Source: Bacteroidaceae bacterium (GTDB taxonomy: Bacteria > Bacteroidota > Bacteroidia > Bacteroidales > Barnesiellaceae_A). Taken from it: a stretch of DNA of 42,822 nt. The first letter of the stretch is position 1. Each line of letters starts with the position of its first letter. The stretch lies in contig JAFXIZ010000028.1 of assembly GCA_017532725.1 (NCBI GenBank), forward strand, positions 1 to 42,822, read 5' to 3'. This document shows, one piece after another, positions 8,951 through 15,510 of this stretch. The notes beneath the pieces were generated by a model. The model did not search any database. It had not been told where the DNA came from and saw only the letters and a list, made by a program, of their open reading frames with translations. The position numbers and the translations under genes are program-made.

Positions 8951-9427
8951 ATGGGAACATTTCTTCTTATAGCGGCTATTGTACTATACCTATTGGGTAT
9001 TGCCGGATGCATATTACCTATGTTGGCAGGCCAGCCATTTTGCTACGTTGCAATGCTATTGGCGCATTGGAGTGGATATGTACACCTCAGCACTACTACG
9101 CTTGTGGTATGGGGCATTATCACCCTCGCACTCACCGTATTGGAGATATTCCTAACCCCTTGGATGACACGCCGTTTCGGGGGTAGTAAAGGTGGCGAAT
9201 GGGGTGCAATAGTAGGACTCTTTGCAGGTATGTTTATGCCTTGGCCTTGGGGGCCCTTGTTCGGTCCTTTCTTGGGCGCATTGATAGGCGAACTCATCAT
9301 TTCGCACAACTCGACCGACCGTGCCGTTAAGGCAGCATTAGGCTCATTCCTATCATTCTTCTTGGGCATAGGCATCAAGTTACTTGCCTGTGGAGGTATG
9401 CTGGCAAGTGTGCTTATGGCATTATAA
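8951..9427 (+). CDS. DUF456 family small membrane protein
   Basis: A 158-residue protein made almost wholly of hydrophobic segments with Gly-rich turns. The pattern GxxGCILPMLAGQPFCYVAM near the N-terminus, TPWMTRRFGGSKGG in the middle and GLFAGMF, PLFGPFLGALIGEL further on is that of DUF456. The function of the family is not known; it is an inner-membrane protein with about four or five helices. It stands alone between the ilvA terminator and the DUF4919 gene. An AT-rich inverted repeat (AACAAAA/TTTTGTT, 9428-9442) immediately follows the stop and may act as a weak terminator. Confidence 0.85.
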   Translation: MGTFLLIAAIVLYLLGIAGCILPMLAGQPFCYVAMLLAHWSGYVHLSTTTLVVWGIITLALTVLEIFLTPWMTRRFGGSKGGEWGAIVGLFAGMFMPWPWGPLFGPFLGALIGELIISHNSTDRAVKAALGSFLSFFLGIGIKLLACGGMLASVLMAL

Positions 9428-9482
9428 AACAAAACTTTTGTTAAAACCCACTATAAATAAGGTGTGAGGTTACAAAAACTAT

Positions 9483-9490
9483 TACCTTTG
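9483..9490 (+). promoter_or_regulatory. Putative -7 box for the DUF4919 gene
   Basis: TACCTTTG fits TAnnTTTG. It would give a leader of about 70 bases before the ATG at 9567. Within the leader ATCAAA (9503-9508) and GCC (9516-9518) can pair with GGC-TTTGAT (9528-9536), an imperfect fold of unknown meaning. Confidence 0.5.
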
Positions 9491-9566
9491 TATGATTATC
9501 TTATCAAAAATTTGAGCCATAAAAAGAGGCTTTGATAGGAATATTATTACAAAGGGAATAACAGAG

Positions 9567-10298
9567 ATGACATTTAACACCTACCGCATATATATACTCG
9601 GAATTGTTGCAACGTTGCTATCGTTCATATCGGTATATGCCGAAGACAAGAGCAACGGACAACCCGACTTTGCGCACATCAAGAAAGAGGTAAACGACCC
9701 CTATTCACCCTACTATTATCCTACACTTGTACAGAAGTACAATTCGAACGATACGACAATGACCGACGATGAGTTTCTGCACTACTATCTCGGCTATACA
9801 TTTCAGGAGGACTACAACCCCTATCGCACGTCGGAGTTTGCACACCAAATAGACCACCTGTACAAGCAAAACAAGAAATTAAGTTCGGCCGAGTACGAGA
9901 ATTTGGTAAAATTTGCCAAGCAAACGCTTGAAGATGACCCCTTCGACCTACGTCAGATAAACATTCTTATATACGGGTTGAAAGGTCTGAATCGCTATCG
10001 TGAGGCAGCAGTATGGCAATATCGCCTCGATCATCTGATAGATGCCATCATATCCACCGGCGACGGAACAACCCCCGAAACGGCTTGGCACGTCATCTAT
10101 CCCAATCACGAATATATCATATTGAACTGTTTGGGTATGAAAGGTGTTGATTTTGTCTTCGTAGAACCCTTCTACGACTATGTCGAGATAGAGAAGAATG
10201 CACGTCGCATTGAGGGCTTCTACTTTAATGTGAAACGTATATTAGACGTCTATACCCAAAAGTATTGCTACGAAGAGGGTATGGAATTGGCTCAATAA
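9567..10298 (+). CDS. DUF4919 family exported protein
   Basis: A 243-residue protein with an N-terminal hydrophobic signal (MTFNTYRIYILGIVATLLSF, then SVYAED), so it is probably periplasmic or surface exposed. The remainder has the DUF4919 pattern: PDFAHIKKEVNDPYSPYYYP, DDEFLHYYLGY, FQEDYNPY, DDPFDLRQINILIYG and GTTPETAWHVIYPNHEY. The family is common in Bacteroidota and has no known function. It ends 35 bases before the slyD-like gene on the same strand, so the two may share a transcript, but there is no functional link I can name. Confidence 0.85.
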   Translation: MTFNTYRIYILGIVATLLSFISVYAEDKSNGQPDFAHIKKEVNDPYSPYYYPTLVQKYNSNDTTMTDDEFLHYYLGYTFQEDYNPYRTSEFAHQIDHLYKQNKKLSSAEYENLVKFAKQTLEDDPFDLRQINILIYGLKGLNRYREAAVWQYRLDHLIDAIISTGDGTTPETAWHVIYPNHEYIILNCLGMKGVDFVFVEPFYDYVEIEKNARRIEGFYFNVKRILDVYTQKYCYEEGMELAQ

Positions 10299-10333
10299 GA
10301 ATATTAATAACCACTATAAAACTGAAGAAAACG

Positions 10334-10897
10334 ATGAAAATTGAAACCGGAAAATGGGTAGAACTACAATATGAGTTATACGCCTTTGCTGACGGCGAAC
10401 CCGAAGAATTGATGTTTGGCACCGAGGGTAACCCCGAGTGCTTTGTATATGGTGTCGATGAGGCTGTTGTTCCTGCATTTATGGAGAAGATAGCAGGACT
10501 TAAAGCCGGTGACAAATTCGACTTCACACTCAATGTCGATGAAGCCTTCGGCCCTCGCAGTCAAGAGCATATGATGAAACTTGAGCGTTCAATCTTTGAA
10601 GATGAAAAGGGCGAACTTGACAAGCGCGTATATCCCGGAGCGCAAATACCTATGCGCACAACCGAAGGTGCCATTGTATATGGTATCGTATTGATGATTG
10701 AAAAAGAGGGTATCACACTCGACTTCAACCACCCCCTTGCAGGCGAAAACCTACACTATAAAGGCGAGGTAACACTCGTGCGCGAAGCAACCGAGGAAGA
10801 ATTACACCCCAAGCACGGCTGCGGTGGCTGTGGTGGAGGTTGTGGCGACCACAGTTGTGGCGACGGTTGCTGCGAAGGTTGTGGCGGCAACTGCTAA
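10334..10897 (+). CDS. slyD: SlyD-like FKBP peptidyl-prolyl isomerase with Cys/His-rich metal tail
   Basis: A 187-residue FKBP-type prolyl isomerase and chaperone of the SlyD branch. The FKBP core is split by the insert-in-flap region, as in SlyD (EAFGPRSQEHMMKLE after the first half), and DFNHPLAGENLHYKGEV (130-146) is the SlyD-like C-terminal half. From residue 158 the protein has a tail with eight Cys (163, 166, 170, 175, 179, 180, 183, 187) and three His (158, 161, 173) in a Gly background, expected to bind Ni, Zn or similar ions. In E. coli SlyD supplies nickel to hydrogenase; no hydrogenase genes are in this window. I chose ATG 10334 over an upstream in-frame start at 10265, because the latter lies inside the preceding gene and adds a non-conserved, basic 23-residue extension. 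Confidence 0.93.
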   Translation: MKIETGKWVELQYELYAFADGEPEELMFGTEGNPECFVYGVDEAVVPAFMEKIAGLKAGDKFDFTLNVDEAFGPRSQEHMMKLERSIFEDEKGELDKRVYPGAQIPMRTTEGAIVYGIVLMIEKEGITLDFNHPLAGENLHYKGEVTLVREATEEELHPKHGCGGCGGGCGDHSCGDGCCEGCGGNC

Positions 10898-10949
10898 TAG
10901 CAGCCCCACCCCACACCTGCTATAGAGGTGTAAGAGCCTGTGTATTACT

Positions 10950-12452
10950 ATGAAGAGCGAGGCACGAAAAGGAGTTATATACAATTATATCAACTTATTG
11001 CTTATCAACGCAATAGGTGTGATACTTACACCCTTTATCATTCGCCATTTAGGGCCTTCACAGTACGGGTTGTACACACTTGCAGGTGCCATTGTGCCAT
11101 ACATCGCATTGTTCGACTTGGGTATGGGCAAGACCATCACACGATATGTAGCCCACTATCGCGCCAATAACGACAATGTAAACGAGGCACGATTTCTTAC
11201 CACTACCCTACACATATACGCACTCATAGTAGCCATCCTGCTACTGTGTGGTGCGTTTTTTTATCTCAACATTGAGCATATCTGGGGCGAACATTTTACG
11301 GCATCGGAGTTGAAAGATGTGCAACTGATGGTACTCGTTACCATCGCCACACAAGCCATCATCATTCCGGGCAGTGCTTTTACGGCAATATGCAATGGCA
11401 TAGGATACTTTGCCTTTCCTCGTGGTATTCAGCCCATTAAATATGCGATACGCGCAGCGTGTGTAATAGGCTTGCTCATATACGGAGCAAAGGCCTTTGC
11501 ACTGATAGCACTTGAGGCTATACTCAACATAGTTGTCGTTATTGCAACATCGGTGTATGTAAAACGCCACATAGGTCGTCGCGAAATCTTTTCATCGCAA
11601 CGACTCGACACACGCCCCATCCTACACTACACCAAGTGGATAGCCCTGTATGCAGCCACTTGCGCCTTTCAGTGGAACGCCGGCAATATCATAGCCGGTA
11701 TGACAAGCAACACAACAACCGTGGGCATTGTGGGTACAGGTATATTGCTGGGCTGTATGTATGGCTACTTTGCCGAAACAATAAACCGTATGACACTGCC
11801 ACACGCATCGCGATTTATAAAAACCAACCCTTCGGGCAACGAATTGACGCAAGAGATGATACGCGTAGGACGCCTTGTTGCTATACCTCAAATATGTATC
11901 TTGGCAGGTTTTATTATCTTCGGTCAAGCCTTTGTAACGTTATGGGCAGGCGAAACATACGCTCCTGCCTACTACATTGCATTGGTAATGATGTCGGCTT
12001 GGACCTTACAGTTGTCGCAGGAGTATGGCACATCACTATTGGAGGCAAGAGGCAGCGTACGCACCATATCGGTAATCAATTTCATTGCTATTTTCTTGGG
12101 AGTCGTTGTTACCTATTTTGTAGCACAACACAATGGAGCCGACAGCATTATATACACCCTTGCAGGTGGTACTATATTGGCTACCATAGCCAACAACATC
12201 TATTACCGAAGCACACTGCAACTGAATATACCTCGCTACCTGTGGCAAGTATATGCCCGACTGTTGCTAACAGCAGGTTGCTTGGTTATAATCTATAAAA
12301 TCATCGAGCAATATTGCATAACAGCGCCCTCGTGGTGGTGGATTGCAATAGGTGCAGCAACCTTCTTGCTGCTATATGCCTCAAGCATATACCTCCTTGT
12401 ACTCACCCCCAATGAACGCCAAATGCTGAAAAGAAATGCACACCGACAATAG
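10950..12452 (+). CDS. Polysaccharide/oligosaccharide flippase (MOP superfamily, Wzx-like)
   Basis: A 500-residue integral membrane protein with about 12-14 hydrophobic helices. The N-terminus follows the pattern of polysaccharide transport proteins: KGVIYNYINLLLINAIG, then PFIIRHLGPSQYGLYTLAG and FDLGMGKTITRYVA. Such proteins flip undecaprenyl-linked glycans across the inner membrane. The 3' end overlaps the following glycosyltransferase by 17 bases, so the two genes are translationally coupled and probably act on the same glycan. No polymerase, ligase or sugar-nucleotide genes are nearby, so the glycan cannot be identified. Confidence 0.88.
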   Translation: MKSEARKGVIYNYINLLLINAIGVILTPFIIRHLGPSQYGLYTLAGAIVPYIALFDLGMGKTITRYVAHYRANNDNVNEARFLTTTLHIYALIVAILLLCGAFFYLNIEHIWGEHFTASELKDVQLMVLVTIATQAIIIPGSAFTAICNGIGYFAFPRGIQPIKYAIRAACVIGLLIYGAKAFALIALEAILNIVVVIATSVYVKRHIGRREIFSSQRLDTRPILHYTKWIALYAATCAFQWNAGNIIAGMTSNTTTVGIVGTGILLGCMYGYFAETINRMTLPHASRFIKTNPSGNELTQEMIRVGRLVAIPQICILAGFIIFGQAFVTLWAGETYAPAYYIALVMMSAWTLQLSQEYGTSLLEARGSVRTISVINFIAIFLGVVVTYFVAQHNGADSIIYTLAGGTILATIANNIYYRSTLQLNIPRYLWQVYARLLLTAGCLVIIYKIIEQYCITAPSWWWIAIGAATFLLLYASSIYLLVLTPNERQMLKRNAHRQ

Positions 12453-13278
12453 CGACATCACATCCAACGGCACTCCTCGCGTAACGGTAGTTATGGGATT
12501 GTATAATTGCGAATCGACATTGCAACAGGCTGTCGAGTCTATTATCAACCAAACCTATCGCCATTGGGAGTTGATTATGTGCGATGATGCCTCAACAGAC
12601 GGCACTTACCAATTGGCGTGCAGTTTGGCCGAGAAAGATGCTCGCATAAAGGTGCTGCAAAATAGGCAGAATATGGGATGCAATATGGTGCTAAACCGTT
12701 GCATAGAGGCAGCACAAGGAGAGTATATTGCCGTGATGGATAGCGACGATGAGTCACTACCCACACGACTCGAGAAAGAGGTAGCCGTATTAGACAACAA
12801 TCGACAATATGCCATAGTGGGTACAGCCACCATACACTACGACACAGAGGGCGATTTTATGGTACACCGACCCAAAGAGATACCCCAACCCATCGATATT
12901 GCCCGAAGCATACCACACAGCCATCCCTGCTGTATGATACGCCGTAAAGCCCTGCTTGAGATAGGTGGTTACTGCACCGAGAAAAAGATGTATCGCATCG
13001 AGGACTACTATATGATGGCACGACTCTATGCCCGTGGCTATCGAGGATACAACCTGCAAGAGGCTCTATATCGCTATAACGATAACCACGAAGCATATAG
13101 ACGTCGCTTATGGCAGACTCGCATCAACGAAGTGTACACATACAACCGAGCCATTACTATCCTAAGGCTCCCTATGTATGCTCGCCTATACACACTTCGC
13201 TCACTATTGGTGGGACTGCTTCCATACCCTATTTACAAATTCTTACATTGCCGTCCTTGGCTGAAGAAACGGACATAA
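12436..13278 (+). CDS. Family 2 glycosyltransferase
   Basis: A 280-residue GT-A fold enzyme. The N-terminal block TPRVTVVMGLYNCESTLQQA, DDASTDGT (50-57) and the metal-binding MDSDDE (101-106) are standard GT2 features. Acceptor and donor cannot be predicted. The C-terminal region is basic and partly hydrophobic (LRSLLVGLLPYPIYKFL), suggesting membrane association. It overlaps the flippase gene by 17 bases. Its stop codon (TAA, 13276-13278) forms the first three bases of an 18-nt direct repeat. Confidence 0.93.
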   Translation: MHTDNSDITSNGTPRVTVVMGLYNCESTLQQAVESIINQTYRHWELIMCDDASTDGTYQLACSLAEKDARIKVLQNRQNMGCNMVLNRCIEAAQGEYIAVMDSDDESLPTRLEKEVAVLDNNRQYAIVGTATIHYDTEGDFMVHRPKEIPQPIDIARSIPHSHPCCMIRRKALLEIGGYCTEKKMYRIEDYYMMARLYARGYRGYNLQEALYRYNDNHEAYRRRLWQTRINEVYTYNRAITILRLPMYARLYTLRSLLVGLLPYPIYKFLHCRPWLKKRT

Positions 13279-13293
13279 ATCAGCGAGTTGCTG
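13276..13293. repeat. 18-nt direct repeat, copy 1
   Basis: TAAATCAGCGAGTTGCTG, identical to 13335-13352. Its first three bases are the stop codon of the glycosyltransferase. The core CAGC-GAGTT-GCTG can form a 4-bp hairpin. Confidence 0.85.
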
Positions 13294-13334
13294 TGTCAAA
13301 ATTCAGATAATACTCCTCAATCAGCCGTAGGCTT

Positions 13335-13352
13335 TAAATCAGCGAGTTGCTG
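13335..13352. repeat. 18-nt direct repeat, copy 2
   Basis: Exact copy of 13276-13293, 59 bases downstream and 8 bases before the end of the minus-strand 165-residue gene. GAGTTGCT within it (13344-13351) can also pair with AGCAACTC at 13369-13376. Confidence 0.85.
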
Positions 13353-13360
13353 CAACATCA

Positions 13361-13858
13361 TCAATAAAAGCAACTCTTTCGCCTCACACCACCATAGAGC
13401 ATAAAAATATCGTGCATAGCAGTCGATACGGCCGCCTCGTGCAGTTGTTGCTGTCGCAAGGCAACATCGGGCAATCGATTTTCGTACCAGCGCACCAAGA
13501 CATAGGTCACGAGCGCACGACGCAACTCATTGCTTATCAACGAATCGTACTGTTCCTTACGGCGCTCGGGAAGGAGCAACCTCACGACATAAGTTCCCAC
13601 CAAAGCAGGACGCGACTCGGCAAGATAGGCCGACATACGGTTAAGAACGACGTTCAACGCCTCACTCAAGACAGCACGCACAAAGGTCTCCTCATCGGAG
13701 GTAACAATAAAAGGCAAAGATGAAGCCACACCATCGACACCAGCCGAAACACCCATCGACTTGGCTATATAAGCACTGTCGGCATTAATTTCGGTCATCA
13801 GTTCATCATAGGTATAAGTAAAGGCAACATCCTCAAAAGCAGTAGAATAGGTAGTCAT
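13361..13858 (-). CDS. Uncharacterised helical protein (165 aa)
   Basis: I do not recognise this protein. It has no signal peptide or membrane segment. From about residue 55 it is strongly helical, with segments EETFVRAVLSEALNVVLNRM, RRKEQYDSLISNELRRALV and LRQQQLHEAAVSTAMHDIF. The first part is Ser/Thr/Ala rich. A conserved-looking VRWYENRLPDVALR precedes the last helix. Small helical proteins of this type occur among phage head-tail connector genes, but that is only a resemblance of shape. Its ATG overlaps the stop codon of the upstream 149-residue gene by one base (TAATG), so the two are a coupled pair. Confidence 0.7.
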   Translation of the reverse strand: MTTYSTAFEDVAFTYTYDELMTEINADSAYIAKSMGVSAGVDGVASSLPFIVTSDEETFVRAVLSEALNVVLNRMSAYLAESRPALVGTYVVRLLLPERRKEQYDSLISNELRRALVTYVLVRWYENRLPDVALRQQQLHEAAVSTAMHDIFMLYGGVRRKSCFY

Positions 13859-14307
13859 TACGCAGTTTGTTTTAATTTGTTTTTACGACATTGATTACGA
13901 TACTTGCGCTGCATAGCACACAGCAGGTTGTAGGCACTCTTTTCGGTAATATAAAAACGAGGGGCAGGATACTCCGACAAGACAGTCATCAGCGCACCGT
14001 TGAAATCAACGGCAAAATGCCTGTGGCGACGTTGGTAGTCGATAGTAAGGCGAGCAATATCGGCATACATCTGCATCTTGAGTTTATTATTACAATCGGG
14101 GCATTTGCCTCTCAACAAGGCACTTACGTTACGCCGTGCCATTTCATAGGTAATATAAAACTTAGGAGCCTCACTCAATATTACTTTCGATACAAGTTCA
14201 TATCGAGGTTGCACATTGAGATTCCTACCACACTCGCTTATCGCTTTGTAATAGGCCGAAGCAAGGTCACGTTCAAATTCATTGCGAAAATACATTTTCA
14301 TACTCAT
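13858..14307 (-). CDS. Uncharacterised basic protein with a duplicated PxFYIT motif (149 aa)
   Basis: A small, strongly basic protein of unknown function. A motif occurs twice: LSEAPKFYITYEMARRNVSA (from residue 44) and LSEYPAPRFYITEKSAYNLL (from 110), 66 residues apart, suggesting an internal duplication. Between the two copies is a CPDC pair (69-72) and a basic stretch QRRHRHF. The C-terminus is a lysine/arginine-rich tail (RKYRNQCRKNKLKQ). These features would suit nucleic-acid binding, but no known domain is visible. ATG codons occur at 14307, 14301 and 14295; I used the first. A good minus-strand promoter lies upstream, and the gene runs directly into the 165-residue gene. Confidence 0.7.
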   Translation of the reverse strand: MSMKMYFRNEFERDLASAYYKAISECGRNLNVQPRYELVSKVILSEAPKFYITYEMARRNVSALLRGKCPDCNNKLKMQMYADIARLTIDYQRRHRHFAVDFNGALMTVLSEYPAPRFYITEKSAYNLLCAMQRKYRNQCRKNKLKQTA

Positions 14308-14331
14308 TACATTTAATATACATTACACAAT

Positions 14332-14358
14332 CCTATCGGTAGGTCGAATAGTTTCGAC
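14332..14358 (-). promoter_or_regulatory. Two small hairpins in the leader of the 149/165-aa gene pair
   Basis: Read on the minus strand, GTCGAA-ACTA-TTCGAC (14358 to 14343) starts at about the predicted transcription start, and CCTA-CCGA-TAGG (14343 to 14332) follows directly. The predicted leader of about 52 bases would therefore begin with two adjacent stem-loops, which could protect the 5' end or regulate translation. Confidence 0.4.
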
Positions 14359-14362
14359 ACGG

Positions 14363-14394
14363 CAAAGATAATGTACAAATGGTATTTTACCAAA
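14363..14394 (-). promoter_or_regulatory. Promoter for the 149/165-aa gene pair
   Basis: On the minus strand a TTTG -33 element (14394-14391) and a TATCTTTG -7 box (14370-14363) are separated by 20 bases, a good match to the Bacteroidota housekeeping promoter. The pair of unknown genes therefore looks actively transcribed. Confidence 0.7.
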
Positions 14395-14486
14395 TAATTT
14401 TCGGGTATTTTTACCATTTATTTCATTTTTTAATTTCCAACACTTAAAATAGAGGAGTTTAACACTGATATGTCGCAAAAAATAGT

Positions 14487-14494
14487 TACTTTTG
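14487..14494 (+). promoter_or_regulatory. Putative -7 box for the GSCFA-murF/alr genes
   Basis: TACTTTTG fits TAnnTTTG and lies 21 bases before the ATG at 14516. No -33 element is clear. Confidence 0.5.
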
Positions 14495-14515
14495 AGGTTG
14501 GAAAATAGGTAAAAT

Positions 14516-15508
14516 ATGAAGTGGAGTACCACCATAGCAATCGACAATCAAAAGGGCTTTCTACAATACAGCAACCCCATATTACTCATAGGCTCTTGTT
14601 TTGCAGAGAACGTGGGCGAATACTTGACACGCGCCAAATTTGACATCGAGGTCAACCCCTTTGGCACGCTCTACAACCCCGAGTCGATAGCAATGGGCAT
14701 AGAACGTCTTATGAGCAACCACCCATTTAGCAAGGATGAGTTGGCAAACGACGGCAATTTATGGTATTCCTACCATTATCACGGTAAATTCTCGCAACCC
14801 ACTGCACAAGCCACACTCGACGTCATCAACAGCCAATATGAGCAAGCCTCAAAAATGCTGTCGCGATGCCAAAGACTCATCATCACTTTTGGCACAGCCT
14901 ATGTGTATCGTTTAAGGAGTAATGGTATGACAGTAGCCAACTGCCACAAGCAGCCGGCATCCCTATTCACGCGCGAGAGATTGACAGTCGAGGATATCGT
15001 GCAACGCTGGTCGCAAATCATCACACGCCTACAGGCATACGCACCCGATTGTAAGATACTCTTCACAGTAAGCCCCATTCGCCACCTGCGCGACGGAGCG
15101 CACGACAATCAATTGAGCAAATCGACACTGTTGCTTGCCATCGATAGGTTATGCAGCACCTACAGCGATATGTGCAGTTACTTTCCTGCCTACGAAATAG
15201 TGATGGACGAATTGCGCGACTATCGATTCTATGCCGAGGATATGACACACCCTTCGGCTCAAGCCATAGCATATATATGCAGTCGTATGGTCGAAACATA
15301 CTTTACCGACGAAACCCGACAACTTGCCGAACGCTGCGAAAAGATATATCGCAGCCTGCAACATCGCCCCCTCAACGGATGCGATAATAAGGCATACAGG
15401 CAATTTGCCGAGAAACTCATAGCACAAATGCTGGATATAGAAAGAGAGTATCCCTACATTTCATACGCTACCGAATGTAACAAACTAAAACAATTAATCA
15501 CACTATAA
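14516..15508 (+). CDS. GSCFA domain protein
   Basis: A 330-residue protein with the family-defining GSCFAENVGEYL motif (from residue 26) followed by FDIEVNPFGTLYNP. Further conserved segments are ITFGTAYVYR, FTVSPIRHLRDGAHDNQLSK and DMTHPSAQAIAYI. The GSCFA family belongs to the SGNH/GDSL-like hydrolase group; GSC is the nucleophile block and the DxxHP motif the catalytic Asp/His block, so an esterase or acyltransferase role is plausible, with unknown substrate. It ends two bases before murF-alr, and this tight linkage suggests a role connected with the cell envelope. Confidence 0.92.
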   Translation: MKWSTTIAIDNQKGFLQYSNPILLIGSCFAENVGEYLTRAKFDIEVNPFGTLYNPESIAMGIERLMSNHPFSKDELANDGNLWYSYHYHGKFSQPTAQATLDVINSQYEQASKMLSRCQRLIITFGTAYVYRLRSNGMTVANCHKQPASLFTRERLTVEDIVQRWSQIITRLQAYAPDCKILFTVSPIRHLRDGAHDNQLSKSTLLLAIDRLCSTYSDMCSYFPAYEIVMDELRDYRFYAEDMTHPSAQAIAYICSRMVETYFTDETRQLAERCEKIYRSLQHRPLNGCDNKAYRQFAEKLIAQMLDIEREYPYISYATECNKLKQLITL

Positions 15509-15510
15509 AG

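Noticed and set aside
10913..10931. ACACCT/AGGTGT hairpin after the SlyD gene as a terminator
   Set aside because: Only a 6-bp stem with no T-run; not enough to call.
11636..12298. A 220-codon frame within the flippase gene in another frame
   Set aside because: The flippase frame has the correct membrane pattern and overlaps the next gene neatly; the alternative is rich in Cys, His and Arg as expected for a shadow frame.
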